Source of the DNA: Acetobacteraceae bacterium B3987
Lineage (GTDB): Bacteria > Pseudomonadota > Alphaproteobacteria > Acetobacterales > Acetobacteraceae
DNA length: 45,919 nucleotides
Direction: 5' to 3'
Assembly: GCA_026537415.1 (NCBI GenBank)
Contig: JAFNMF010000024.1
Span: 1 to 45,919, forward strand
Numbering within the stretch: the first letter of the stretch is position 1; each line of letters opens with the position of its first letter. The notes under the pieces are model-generated. The model made no database searches and had not been told where the DNA came from. It worked only from the letters and a program-made list of their open reading frames with translations. Made by a program: the position numbers and the translations under genes. Shown one piece after another: positions 23,662 through 31,173 of the stretch.

Positions 23662-23686
23662 GAGGAAATAGGACTAAACCAGAAGA
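23662..23686 (+). promoter_or_regulatory. CRISPR leader of array B
   Basis: AGGAAATAGGACTAAACCAG then AAGA, immediately before repeat 1. It matches the leaders of loci A and C at most positions. Confidence 0.72.
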
Positions 23687-24081
23687 GTGTTCCCCGCCCG
23701 TGCGGGGATGAACCGACGCCGGTATTCCTCTGGCCGGTCTCATCCGCGTGTTCCCCGCCCGTGCGGGGATGAACCGACCGGCGGTTACATGGTGGCGGCC
23801 CCGGAGGAGTGTTCCCCGCCCGTGCGGGGATGAACCGTGGCTGGTAACAGAACAGGCCAAAGGTCTGATGTGTTCCCCGCCCGTGCGGGGATGAACCGGC
23901 CCGGAAGAATCACGTACGGCATTGCGTACAGTGTTCCCCGCCCATGCGGGGATGAACCGCCCTATGTAATTTTACCCGGCCATCAGGAAGCGTGTTCCCC
24001 GCCCATGCGGGGATGAACCGGGGGTGGGGTTGCACATCTGCCGACCCGAACAGTGTTCCCCGCCTTAGCGGGGATTGGGGC
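23687..24081 (+). CRISPR. CRISPR array B: seven type I-E repeats, six spacers
   Basis: Repeats start at 23687, 23748, 23809, 23870, 23931, 23992 and 24053, each 29 bases, with six 32-base spacers (61-base period). Core repeat: GTGTTCCCC, stem CCCCGC/GCGGGG, end GATGAACCG. Repeat 7 is degenerate and merges into the trailer terminator, so the leader lies to the left. B4 (reverse strand) encodes YAMPYVILPG and B5 encodes PYVILPGHQE, both like YVLPYIVPPE of the baseplate hub. B3 encodes WLVTEQAKGL, like the KilA-N protein. No cas gene in the window. Confidence 0.97.
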
Positions 24082-24101
24082 ACCTTGGCGGGTGCCCTTT
24101 T
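24078..24101 (+). terminator. Array-trailer terminator of array B
   Basis: GGGCACC (24078-24084) and GGTGCCC (24091-24097) followed by TTTT. Identical in layout to the trailers of A and D. It meets the convergent toxin-antitoxin operon end at 24102. Confidence 0.85.
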
Positions 24102-24392
24102 CTACGCCAGATGGAAATCAGCTTTCACGCCCAGCGCACGCATGATGCCAAGCAGGCTGGAAAGGCTGGGATTGCCCTTTTCAGAGAGAGCTTTATAGAG
24201 CGCAGGGCGGGTAATGCCTGCTTCCTCAGCTGTGGCAGACATGCCACGGGCCTTTGCGATGACAGAAAGCGCATGTGTGATAGCTTCGCTGTTTCCATCC
24301 TCCCACGCCATGTTGAGCAGTTCGATCTGCACGGCGGGGTCTTTGGCAGCTTCAACGGCATCAAATGTGGTGAGTTCGATTTTGTTGCTCAT
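24102..24392 (-). CDS. HigA-like antitoxin
   Basis: 96 residues. ALSVIAKARGMSATAEEAGITRPALYKALSEKGNPSLSSLLGIM is the Cro-type HTH of 'addiction module antidote' HigA-like proteins. Its start overlaps the end of the toxin gene by ATGA. Toxin-first order is typical of higBA. It would neutralise the toxin and repress the operon. Confidence 0.88.
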   Translation of the reverse strand: MSNKIELTTFDAVEAAKDPAVQIELLNMAWEDGNSEAITHALSVIAKARGMSATAEEAGITRPALYKALSEKGNPSLSSLLGIMRALGVKADFHLA

Positions 24393-24691
24393 AACTGCCC
24401 CTCCAACTGCACGGCAATGTCCTTCGCCTGCTGGATATCCCTGGATTGTGTCCGCTTCGTTCCACCGCCCAGCATGATGACCAACACGCTTCCCCTCTGC
24501 ACAAAGTAAAGACGATAGCCTGGCCCATAGTGAATCCGGCTTTCAGAGACACCGCCGCCGCACGGTTTGACATCCCCGAATGAACCGGCCTGCATGAGCG
24601 TAAGACGAGCCTTAATCTTCGCTATGGCCCGCTGGTCCTTCAGCTTTGCCAGCCAGTCCTGAAACGATGATGTCTGCCTGATCTCCAACAT
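24389..24691 (-). CDS. RelE/HigB-family toxin
   Basis: 100 residues of the 'addiction module killer protein' branch of RelE/HigB toxins: FQDWLAKLKDQRAIAKIKARL, then GDVKPCGGGVSESRIHYGPGYRLYF and VLVIMLGGGTKRTQSRDI. The Arg/Tyr-rich strand and the terminal GGGTK..Q..DI motif match ribosome-dependent mRNA endonucleases. Likely stabilises the prophage. First gene of its operon; AT-rich promoter sequence at 24692-24715. Confidence 0.88.
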   Translation of the reverse strand: MLEIRQTSSFQDWLAKLKDQRAIAKIKARLTLMQAGSFGDVKPCGGGVSESRIHYGPGYRLYFVQRGSVLVIMLGGGTKRTQSRDIQQAKDIAVQLEGQL

Positions 24692-24724
24692 GTGTAAACT
24701 ATAGATTACATATGTTGCTTATTC

Positions 24725-24752
24725 AACCCTCCTCACTCGGGAGGGTTTTTTG
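24725..24752 (+). terminator. Recurrent terminator module, copy 3
   Basis: AACCCTCC (24725-24732) / GGAGGGTT (24740-24747) with T-run, then TTGCCCAGCG and the AAAGGAA ribosome-binding site of the hub gene. Same module as 13345 and 20740. Confidence 0.88.
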
Positions 24753-24779
24753 TTGCCCAGCGCAAGAAAGGAACCACCC

Positions 24780-25883
24780 GTGCGCTTCTATCGCCTCTCA
24801 GTGTTCAATCCTCACCAAAAAAGCCAAGTTTCACGCAATGCCTATAACGAAAACAGAGCCAAGCCGTTCACCCTCTCCTCCTACGTCAAGCGAGACCCCA
24901 ACGGCCCCGGATGGGTACCCGGCTTCGCCACGGACAGGTTCGATCCCGGTGCATTGGACATCCAGTTCCAGTTCACGGAAAACAGCCTGACCACGTTTGA
25001 TACATCGTCCGGAGCGGCGTCCATCACGATCAAAGGCATCGACATTGCCACGGTCAAGAATGCGGAGAACCTGCGGGGCAAGACAGTTTCCCTCTATGCG
25101 GGAATGGGCAAGGGTCTCCCCCTCTCCAACCCTGAGCAGTCCGGTGAGATATTGCTGGGGACTGTTCTCAGCTCCGTTGGCAACTGGGAGGGAACAGACC
25201 TGAGCCTGACGCTCTATGTGCTGCCCTATATCGTCCCACCGGAGCAGTGGGGCACCCCCATTGCGCCGGGCCTGACGCCGACAGGGCAGCAGCAGCCGGT
25301 GGACAACCTGCAATTCCATTGCCGCTGGGGCGAGGATTTGACGATGGCAACAAAGCAGGCCCTGAAGTCTGCGGCGACCAACTACCGCATCGACTTCAAG
25401 ATTCCCAACACCGTGCGGCTAGCAACCCGGGAGTATCTGGCCCGCTATCACAGCCTGAAGGATTTGTGCATCGGCATAGGGCGTATCTGGAAGGAAAGCC
25501 AAGGCCTCGATCTCGCCATCTCCATCCGCTCAAACAGTCTAGTCGTCACGACCGAGGACCACACCCGCAGCCCCATCCGGGTTCCGTTTGAAGAGCTGAT
25601 GGGCCAGCCCTCATGGAACGGGCCGACCGAGATTTCCTTCACCACGGCCATGCGGGCCAATATCTGCGTGGGGGATCTGGTCGAACTGCCGAATATCAGC
25701 GAAGCAGGCTTGATTATGGCGCAGAATAGTGCCGCCATATTCGCCCTGCGTCAGCACTCACTGTTCGCTGGGACATACGTTGTGCGAACGATCTCTCATC
25801 TAGGTCAGTTCCGCAGCAAGGACGGCCTGCAATGGGCCAGCACTTTCACCTGCTACCCCAAAGGACCGAAGGCCAAGCCATGA
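24780..25883 (+). CDS. Baseplate hub protein
   Basis: 367 residues from GTG 24780 (AAAGGAA upstream). RFYRLSVFNPHQKSQ.. with repeated beta elements (LDIQFQFTENSL, ASITIKGIDIATVKNAENLRG) and a gp27/gpP-like later half (NIPTV-type hub repeat region, MRANICVGDLVELPN). ATGA-coupled to the spike gene, which supports the hub assignment. Several CRISPR spacers (C6, C7, B4, B5) resemble codons of this gene: 25099-25130, 25461-25492 and 25213-25255. Confidence 0.78.
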   Translation: MRFYRLSVFNPHQKSQVSRNAYNENRAKPFTLSSYVKRDPNGPGWVPGFATDRFDPGALDIQFQFTENSLTTFDTSSGAASITIKGIDIATVKNAENLRGKTVSLYAGMGKGLPLSNPEQSGEILLGTVLSSVGNWEGTDLSLTLYVLPYIVPPEQWGTPIAPGLTPTGQQQPVDNLQFHCRWGEDLTMATKQALKSAATNYRIDFKIPNTVRLATREYLARYHSLKDLCIGIGRIWKESQGLDLAISIRSNSLVVTTEDHTRSPIRVPFEELMGQPSWNGPTEISFTTAMRANICVGDLVELPNISEAGLIMAQNSAAIFALRQHSLFAGTYVVRTISHLGQFRSKDGLQWASTFTCYPKGPKAKP

Positions 25884-26491
25884 AAACCTTCCGCAAAAGC
25901 CCTCCGGCGGACTGGCTGCCCCGTCTGGCCCGCACCCATGCCCGCTCTGTGGGCGAACATGACGGCAAGGCACTCCCGGCCAGCGTCATCGCCGTGCAGG
26001 GTCGTATCGTGACGGTGCGCCTTGAGGTGGACTGCAACCCGGCCCTTCCCCCGCTGAACGTGCCGATTGCAGAGAGTGAGTATGTGCGGGCACCTATCCA
26101 GCCGGGATGCAAGGGCATGATCATCAGTGCCGATGTCTCGCTGGGCCAGATGACAGGACTGGGGGCACGCCGCCCTGCGCTGAATGACAGCAGCCCCAAC
26201 CTGTCCTCCTGCGTCTTCCTGCCGCTCAGCCATGCTGAATGGGGAAAGCTGCCCGGCGATCTGCTCCAGCTCTATGGCGTGGCAGGCGTGCAGATCACCG
26301 ACCGGCTCAACGGCTCCAGTACCGTGACGCTGACAAAGGATTCCGTGACCCTATCCACCGGGGCCGCCACCGTGACGCTCTCTGGTGGACGGGTGGAAAT
26401 CAGCGGAGAACTCGTCATCAACGGCCAGCCGTATAAGGCACACGAACACAGCAACGGCAACAATGGCAGCCCAACAGGTGGGGTTATCTAG
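25880..26491 (+). CDS. Baseplate spike protein (gpV / Gp138-type)
   Basis: 203 residues from ATG 25880. The N-terminal OB-like domain (LPASVIAVQGRIVTVRLEVD...RAPIQPGCKGMIIS) is followed by a repetitive beta stretch (SSTVTLTKDSVTLSTGAATVTLSGGRVEISG) that should form the trimeric beta-helix. The tip sequence AHEHSNGNNGSPTGGV has the His-x-His motif that binds iron at the spike apex. It punctures the outer membrane. CRISPR array C begins 43 bases after its stop. Confidence 0.88.
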   Translation: MKTFRKSPPADWLPRLARTHARSVGEHDGKALPASVIAVQGRIVTVRLEVDCNPALPPLNVPIAESEYVRAPIQPGCKGMIISADVSLGQMTGLGARRPALNDSSPNLSSCVFLPLSHAEWGKLPGDLLQLYGVAGVQITDRLNGSSTVTLTKDSVTLSTGAATVTLSGGRVEISGELVINGQPYKAHEHSNGNNGSPTGGVI

Positions 26492-26509
26492 GGTCCAGCT
26501 TCTCTTCTG

Positions 26510-26534
26510 TAGGAAACAGGACTAGACTGGAAGA
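26510..26534 (+). promoter_or_regulatory. CRISPR leader of array C
   Basis: TAGGAAACAGGACTAGACTG then GAAGA, immediately before repeat 1. Closely matches the leader of locus A (12603-12627). Confidence 0.75.
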
Positions 26535-27051
26535 GTGTTCCCCACGCACGTGGGGATGACCCGTTGCTCATGCTGCTTCTCCCGCTGCCCGTCTGGTGTT
26601 CCCCACGCACGTGGGGATGACCCGGAGAAAACACTGCCACAGTTGGCGGCATTGCCGTGTTCCCCACGCACGTGGGGATGACCCGACGGCCAATGGCTGG
26701 CTGATCGAGTACAAAGCGTGTTCCCCGCCCGTGCGGGGATGGCCCGGGGCCTTTAGGGTTGTTGCTGCCTTCCAGATCGTGTTCCCCGCCCGTGCGGGGA
26801 TGACCCGGCGTCGCCCTGCGCCGTGATGAGGATTTCATTGTGTTCCCCGCCTGTGCGGGGATGACCCGCGGGCATGGGCCGTGGGTTGCCCCTCGCCAAA
26901 GTGTTCCCCGCCCGTGCGGGGATGGCCCGGATTTGTGCGTGGCAATCGGGAAGTTCTGGTAGTGTTCCCCACCTGCGTGGGGATGAGCCGACCACGCTGG
27001 ATGACTACGATCCCGGTCAGACATGTTCCCCGCCCTGGCGGGGCTATCTTT
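26535..27051 (+). CRISPR. CRISPR array C: nine type I-E repeats, eight spacers
   Basis: Repeats start at 26535, 26596, 26657, 26718, 26779, 26840, 26901, 26962 and 27023; all spacers are 32 bases. Repeats 1-3 have stem CCCCAC/GTGGGG, repeats 4-7 CCCCGC/GCGGGG, and repeat 8 CCCCAC/GTGGGG with a different loop. Both arms change together, so the hairpin is conserved. Repeat 9 begins ATGTTCC and is degenerate. Spacer C8 (26991-27022) matches the capsid gene at 29/32, C1 (26564-26595) matches the end of the gene at 23357-23611 at 26/32, C6 and C7 match the hub at 23/32 and 22/32. The array fills the whole gap between spike and the next gene. Confidence 0.97.
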
Positions 27052-27057
27052 CAATCA

Positions 27058-27088
27058 GGCCGCTCCATACCGGGGCGGCCTTTTCTTT
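27058..27088 (+). terminator. Terminator after array C
   Basis: GGCCGCTCC (27058-27066) pairs with GGGGCGGCC (27072-27080), then TTTTCTTTTT. It differs from the trailer hairpin of A, B and D, so the end of array C has been replaced or evolved separately. Confidence 0.82.
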
Positions 27089-27103
27089 TTGAGGACCAAC
27101 CCC

Positions 27104-27583
27104 GTGAAATTATTTATCGGCAACCCGACCAACCAGACGCACATCTTTACATTCCGCAGGCCCGGCGACCGGGTGGACAATCCCAGCCGCTCCACCATCC
27201 GGCCCGGGGCGCAGATTGTCATTGATGATCTGGACCCTGAAGATATGCGGGACATTATCCACCAGCACCGTGCCTTTGGTTTCTGCACCATCCGGGACGC
27301 CCTGCGGAACCCGACTTACCGAGGGCTTGTCTATTCCGAGGACAGGCCGGTCGATTTCCAAGCACTGGCCGATGGCGTGCAGGACAACCACGAGAAGCTG
27401 AAGGCGGAAGGTGCCCGCAACCGCCGGGCCTCTGCCGAGCAGATCGCCGGGCAGACCATCGCCAAAACAAAAGGGCGGCGTAACCGTACACGCTCGCTTG
27501 ATGTGGAAATCTCCACACAGTCCGACAGCGACAAGGCCCCTTCTGCGTTCTCCAAGGAAACGTATCACGCTGACGGAGAATGA
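27104..27583 (+). CDS. Hypothetical structural protein
   Basis: 159 residues from GTG 27104 with GAGGA 10 bases upstream; earlier in-frame sequence lies in the CRISPR array. Starts MKLFIGNPTNQTHIFTFRRPGD, with a beta-rich first half (STIRPGAQIVIDDL) and a basic C-terminal half (TIAKTKGRRNRTRSLDVEIS). Followed by connector genes, so a minor structural or head-completion protein is likely. Family not recognised. Confidence 0.6.
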   Translation: MKLFIGNPTNQTHIFTFRRPGDRVDNPSRSTIRPGAQIVIDDLDPEDMRDIIHQHRAFGFCTIRDALRNPTYRGLVYSEDRPVDFQALADGVQDNHEKLKAEGARNRRASAEQIAGQTIAKTKGRRNRTRSLDVEISTQSDSDKAPSAFSKETYHADGE

Positions 27584-28041
27584 CCATGCCGGATGACACG
27601 CCAACACTGGAGGGCTTCAAGACGTTCGTGCGGGACATCATGCAGGTGCCCGGCGGGGCTGTCCCTCCTGATGGCGTGTTGAACATGGTGTTCCGTCTGG
27701 CCAATGATCTCGTCATCCGTGACCTGCGGCTGATTGATGGCTCCCTGTACACGGACTGCGTGTACAATCTGGCGGCGTCCTACCTGCTCCAATTCGCTCA
27801 GGACACGGACAGCAGCACACCACCGGGCTACTGGGCCAAGGTACGGGAACAGCTGGGCATGAACAGCACCACGCCGGGCCTCATCCAGTCCAGCAGCGAC
27901 AACGGAACCTCCCAGAGCTGGATGATCCCCGACAGCCTGAAGAACCTCTCCCTGGCTGATCTGGATGCCATGCGGAACCCCTATGGGCGGTTCTATCTCT
28001 CCATCATGCAGCAGTACGGAAGCGTCTGGGGGTGGGCATGA
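27580..28041 (+). CDS. Head-tail connector-like protein (DUF4054-type)
   Basis: 153 residues; start at 27580 or 27586. Sequence VPPDGVLNMVFRLANDLVIRDLRLIDGSLYTDCVYNLAASYLLQF is helical with the '...Y..A....A.HLL' layout of phage head-tail connector DUF4054 proteins. It lies between head and tail genes with ATGA overlaps on both sides. Assignment is moderate. Confidence 0.6.
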   Translation: MTMPDDTPTLEGFKTFVRDIMQVPGGAVPPDGVLNMVFRLANDLVIRDLRLIDGSLYTDCVYNLAASYLLQFAQDTDSSTPPGYWAKVREQLGMNSTTPGLIQSSSDNGTSQSWMIPDSLKNLSLADLDAMRNPYGRFYLSIMQQYGSVWGWA

Positions 28042-28556
28042 AAATCCACAAAATCCATCTAGGCGTGATCGAGCAGGTGCATGGCGGTGGCAAAGGTGCC
28101 CCCCTCACCACGTCCAAGCTGGCCGAGATATTGGAGAAGGAATACGGCCTCTGGTCCGGCTTCGTGGCGGCCAATGCGGAGTGGATCAACGAGCAGATTG
28201 CCGAGGCCATAGCCGGGGCCGCCGCCTCTGCCCTTGTCAGCGATGAAGGTGTGGCCCTACCTCTGGAGCGTGTGGCGGCCGATCTGGCGCACCGCCTCCA
28301 GCAGGCCATCGCTACCGGCCAGATTGAACGTCTGGACCTCGGACCGGGCAAGGTGCCGACACAGGCTGCTCTCATGGGCATCAATCACCGCTTCAAATCT
28401 GGTTTGAACAATGTTTCGCCGGGCCAGAAAGCCGCCTTCACGCAAGCCCAGCGGAAGCTACCCAAAAGCGAGCGTGCCCGCCCCGTTGGGGACCGCCGCC
28501 CTTCCTTTGTCGATACCGGCATCCTGCTGGGCAGCATCAGGGGTTGGGCTGAGTAA
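28038..28556 (+). CDS. Tail completion protein, HK97 gp10-like
   Basis: 172 residues from ATG 28038, overlapping the upstream TGA. The C-terminal motif RPSFVDTGILLGSIRGWAE is the conserved 'P..DTG.L..S' ending of HK97 gp10-like head-closure or neck proteins. The middle is helical and alanine-rich. Acts at the head-tail joint. Confidence 0.65.
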   Translation: MKIHKIHLGVIEQVHGGGKGAPLTTSKLAEILEKEYGLWSGFVAANAEWINEQIAEAIAGAAASALVSDEGVALPLERVAADLAHRLQQAIATGQIERLDLGPGKVPTQAALMGINHRFKSGLNNVSPGQKAAFTQAQRKLPKSERARPVGDRRPSFVDTGILLGSIRGWAE

Positions 28557-28567
28557 GGACCACTATC

Positions 28568-29524
28568 ATGCCCTCACTGGACGAAATCACCCGCACGACC
28601 GGGACGCCGCTGGCCAATGCTCTGGCGGCGGGCCTTAATGACATCTCCTACAGCCAGACCATCCGCTTCACCCGGTATCAGCGCACCGTGTTGCCGGTGG
28701 ATGGGTTCGTGTTCTGGGTCTCCACAGGGGAAACGCAGGATGTGCAAGGGGCTATCCATGTCACCACCAGCAATGAGCTGACCGAAGATCAGGCTTACGA
28801 CCAGAGCCAGATCATTCTGACCACCAAGACGGAAGTGCACCCTTTCCACGACCTCGCTCTGGACACGGTCTGGATCGGGGACTTTGAGGGGGTACGCTTT
28901 GCCATAAGCTCCCGCTCCAGCCGGTACAATCAGGCGGGACTGTTCCATTATCTGGGTAGTACCGTCACACCGGCCTTTCAAAGCCAGTTCATCGACAGTG
29001 CCGCCCAGCTCCAGCAGATGGAGCCGGTCACGAGTTCCAGCCTTGCGCTCTTTCTGGCCCTCCCCACGCTGGGGTCGGTCGCCCTGGACTGGTGCCCGTG
29101 GCCGCCGGGCGTGCCTGTCTTCCCTTCCTTCGCCGTGCCAGACAACCAGCCCCCGCCCTACATGGCTGTCCACAATGCGCCGGATGGTGGCAGGGCTGTC
29201 AGCATGGGTACGCTGGACCCGCAGACCACCACCACGCACCGGCTGATGACCGAGCGGGTCCGGCTGCGCCTCTACGGCCTGCCCCACCAGCAGGCGGAGA
29301 ACCTGCTCAGCCGTGTCCTGCACTGGGCACTCCTGAATGATGACCGGCTGGGCATCATCAACAGCCCGCATATCCGGGATGAGAAACAGGCCAGTGCCGA
29401 GATCAATGCGCTGGCCATGAGCAAAACGATCGAACTGGATGTGATGTACAGCCAGACCGCCCTGCGGGACACGGCCTTACAGCTCATCCGCCATATCATA
29501 CCCACCCTTACGAGGTCTTTCTGA
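28568..29524 (+). CDS. Conserved neck/tail protein
   Basis: 318 residues, start preceded by AAGGACC. Early beta-rich region (GFVFWVSTGETQDVQGAIHV), then a tryptophan/proline-rich segment (ALDWCPWPPGVPVFPSF) and a helical C terminus (RLYGLPHQQAENLLSRVLHW). Located between the gp10-like protein and the sheath, where myophages encode a tail terminator or neck protein. Not assigned to a family with confidence. Confidence 0.55.
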   Translation: MPSLDEITRTTGTPLANALAAGLNDISYSQTIRFTRYQRTVLPVDGFVFWVSTGETQDVQGAIHVTTSNELTEDQAYDQSQIILTTKTEVHPFHDLALDTVWIGDFEGVRFAISSRSSRYNQAGLFHYLGSTVTPAFQSQFIDSAAQLQQMEPVTSSSLALFLALPTLGSVALDWCPWPPGVPVFPSFAVPDNQPPPYMAVHNAPDGGRAVSMGTLDPQTTTTHRLMTERVRLRLYGLPHQQAENLLSRVLHWALLNDDRLGIINSPHIRDEKQASAEINALAMSKTIELDVMYSQTALRDTALQLIRHIIPTLTRSF

Positions 29525-30723
29525 TGCCCCAGATTGTCACAATCAATGAAAGCGTCGTCCGAGGCGCAGCTCCCAACCTTCTCCAGCAGAAGGGGGTTCT
29601 CGTCTCGCTGGGCGGCACAAATACAGCCGCCGGGACACTTTCCTTTCTCTCCGAGGCTGCCGACCTGACGGCCCTGCTCCCCTCGGCACAGACCAGCCCG
29701 ACCGCCACCACATCCGGCACGGGGGAAGCCTCCGGCACGGCACAGGCCAACAGCCCGGCGGCCTCGCTCTCCAGTGCCACACAAGAATTACAGGCCATGG
29801 TGGCCTCATGGTTCGCCAATTCCTCAGCCGGTGTCTGGGTGCTGGAGCTGGGCAACACGAAGGCCATTGCGGACGGGCTGGGCAGCTTCATCACCAGCAA
29901 CCCGCTGACCTTTTACGGCTATGTGCTGCCCCGTGGTTCTCAAAAGGCGGACGACAAGCTGCCTGCCTTCATGAGCAATCAGGGGGGCAATAATGCCCGC
30001 ATTTACTTCTTCCTCTGCGGTGGCAAGGATGATGCTGGCAGCCTGACAGACAGCCCCTCCAAATCCGTCTTCTATGGGGCAGAAGCCTCCGGCGCAAACC
30101 AGACAATGGAGCATCTGGCCGCCGCTGTCTGTGCCCAATTCCTGTCCGCCCGCCCCGGCCCGGTCAACCGTCTGGCCCCTATGAACTTCCGCTTCCTGAC
30201 AGGCATCACGGCATGGCAAGAAGCCGGAAACGGCCCTGCCTTCGCCAGCATGAAGACCAGCAACATCAGCTTCCCCGGCACATCACGGGAAGGTGGCGTA
30301 GAAGGCACCATCCTGTTCTGGGGCAACTTCATCAATGGCGACCCCATGAGCGAATGGTATGGGGCCGACTGGGCAGCCATCAATCTGGAGCTTCAGCTGG
30401 CCAGCCTGCTCATTGAAGACAGCCAGCCCGGCATCCGCCCCCTCGTCTATGACCAGAACGGCATCGACCGCATCACGGCACGATCTGAGCAGACGCTGGG
30501 CGGTGGAGAAGCCGCAGGCTGCGTGACCAGCTACAGCATCACCGCTGTGCCGTTCGCCCAGTATGTCACCCAGAACCCGACAGCCTACACGGCAGGCGAT
30601 TACAGCGGCATTGCCGCCACCATCACCACGCCACGGGGCTTCATCTCCCTCACCTTCAACCTTGCCGTGGATTTCAGCGGGCAGAGCGTCGCTGCCACTA
30701 CGGCCACCACCACGGAGGTCTAA
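29524..30723 (+). CDS. Contractile tail sheath protein (DUF3383-type)
   Basis: 399 residues. MPQIVTINESVVRGAAPNLL resembles the start of DUF3383 sheath proteins. The C-terminal domain (RFLTGITAWQEAGNGPAFAS, then LASLLIEDSQPGIRPLVYDQ.GIDRI) is sheath-like, and a following tube gene supports this. A serine/threonine/alanine-rich insertion occupies about residues 48-85. Identifies the phage as a myovirus. Confidence 0.82.
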   Translation: MPQIVTINESVVRGAAPNLLQQKGVLVSLGGTNTAAGTLSFLSEAADLTALLPSAQTSPTATTSGTGEASGTAQANSPAASLSSATQELQAMVASWFANSSAGVWVLELGNTKAIADGLGSFITSNPLTFYGYVLPRGSQKADDKLPAFMSNQGGNNARIYFFLCGGKDDAGSLTDSPSKSVFYGAEASGANQTMEHLAAAVCAQFLSARPGPVNRLAPMNFRFLTGITAWQEAGNGPAFASMKTSNISFPGTSREGGVEGTILFWGNFINGDPMSEWYGADWAAINLELQLASLLIEDSQPGIRPLVYDQNGIDRITARSEQTLGGGEAAGCVTSYSITAVPFAQYVTQNPTAYTAGDYSGIAATITTPRGFISLTFNLAVDFSGQSVAATTATTTEV

Positions 30724-30726
30724 CCC

Positions 30727-31173
30727 ATGTCCATCAGTTCCAATACGCCACAGGGGATGCTCAACCGCCTGCGTGGTTCCATCATCATCCCCTCCAACAG
30801 CGCACTGAATGTCACCTCTGACTTCCTGACGCCGGAGGGCATCGAGATTCAACCAGAAGGGAATGTGACCGACCTGCTGGACACGATGACAGGCCGGGTT
30901 GGCTCTCAGGCCGCCAAGCAGAACATCAACATCGTCATCAATCTGGTGCGCAGCCAGAGCCTCGCCACGGCCTATTACAACCAGATACTGAAGAACACGG
31001 CTCTGGGTGAGATCAGCATCATCAGCGACAGCTCTGCCATGCCCCGCCGGACCATCCGCAACTGCTACATCATGTCCCGCCCGGAAGAAGCCCTGAACGG
31101 CACGCAGGTAAAGTGGAGCGTCACGCTGGCCGGGTACGAGGTTGTCAATGGCGATCTGTGGGAGGCCGCATGA
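30727..31173 (+). CDS. Tail tube protein (DUF3277-type)
   Basis: 148 residues, beta-rich. GSIIIPSNSALNVTSDFLTPEG, then ALGEISIISDSSAMPRRTIRNCYIM and VKWSVTLAGYEVVNGDLWEA. The 'dG.....DG.v...' tube layout and the position between sheath and tail chaperone fit the inner tube. ATGA-coupled to the chaperone gene. Confidence 0.8.
   Translation: MSISSNTPQGMLNRLRGSIIIPSNSALNVTSDFLTPEGIEIQPEGNVTDLLDTMTGRVGSQAAKQNINIVINLVRSQSLATAYYNQILKNTALGEISIISDSSAMPRRTIRNCYIMSRPEEALNGTQVKWSVTLAGYEVVNGDLWEAA

Noticed and set aside
23228-23860. Minus-strand ORF of 210 residues over array B with HPRTGGEH / PARAGNT motifs
   Set aside because: This repetitive peptide is the typical false translation of type I-E CRISPR repeats.
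24075-24509. Plus-strand ORF opposite the HigBA pair
   Set aside because: Begins in the CRISPR trailer terminator and is antisense to a convincing toxin-antitoxin operon.
26488-27054. Minus-strand ORF of 188 residues and plus-strand ORFs over array C
   Set aside because: Translation of CRISPR repeats and spacers; no ribosome-binding site and no protein-like composition.
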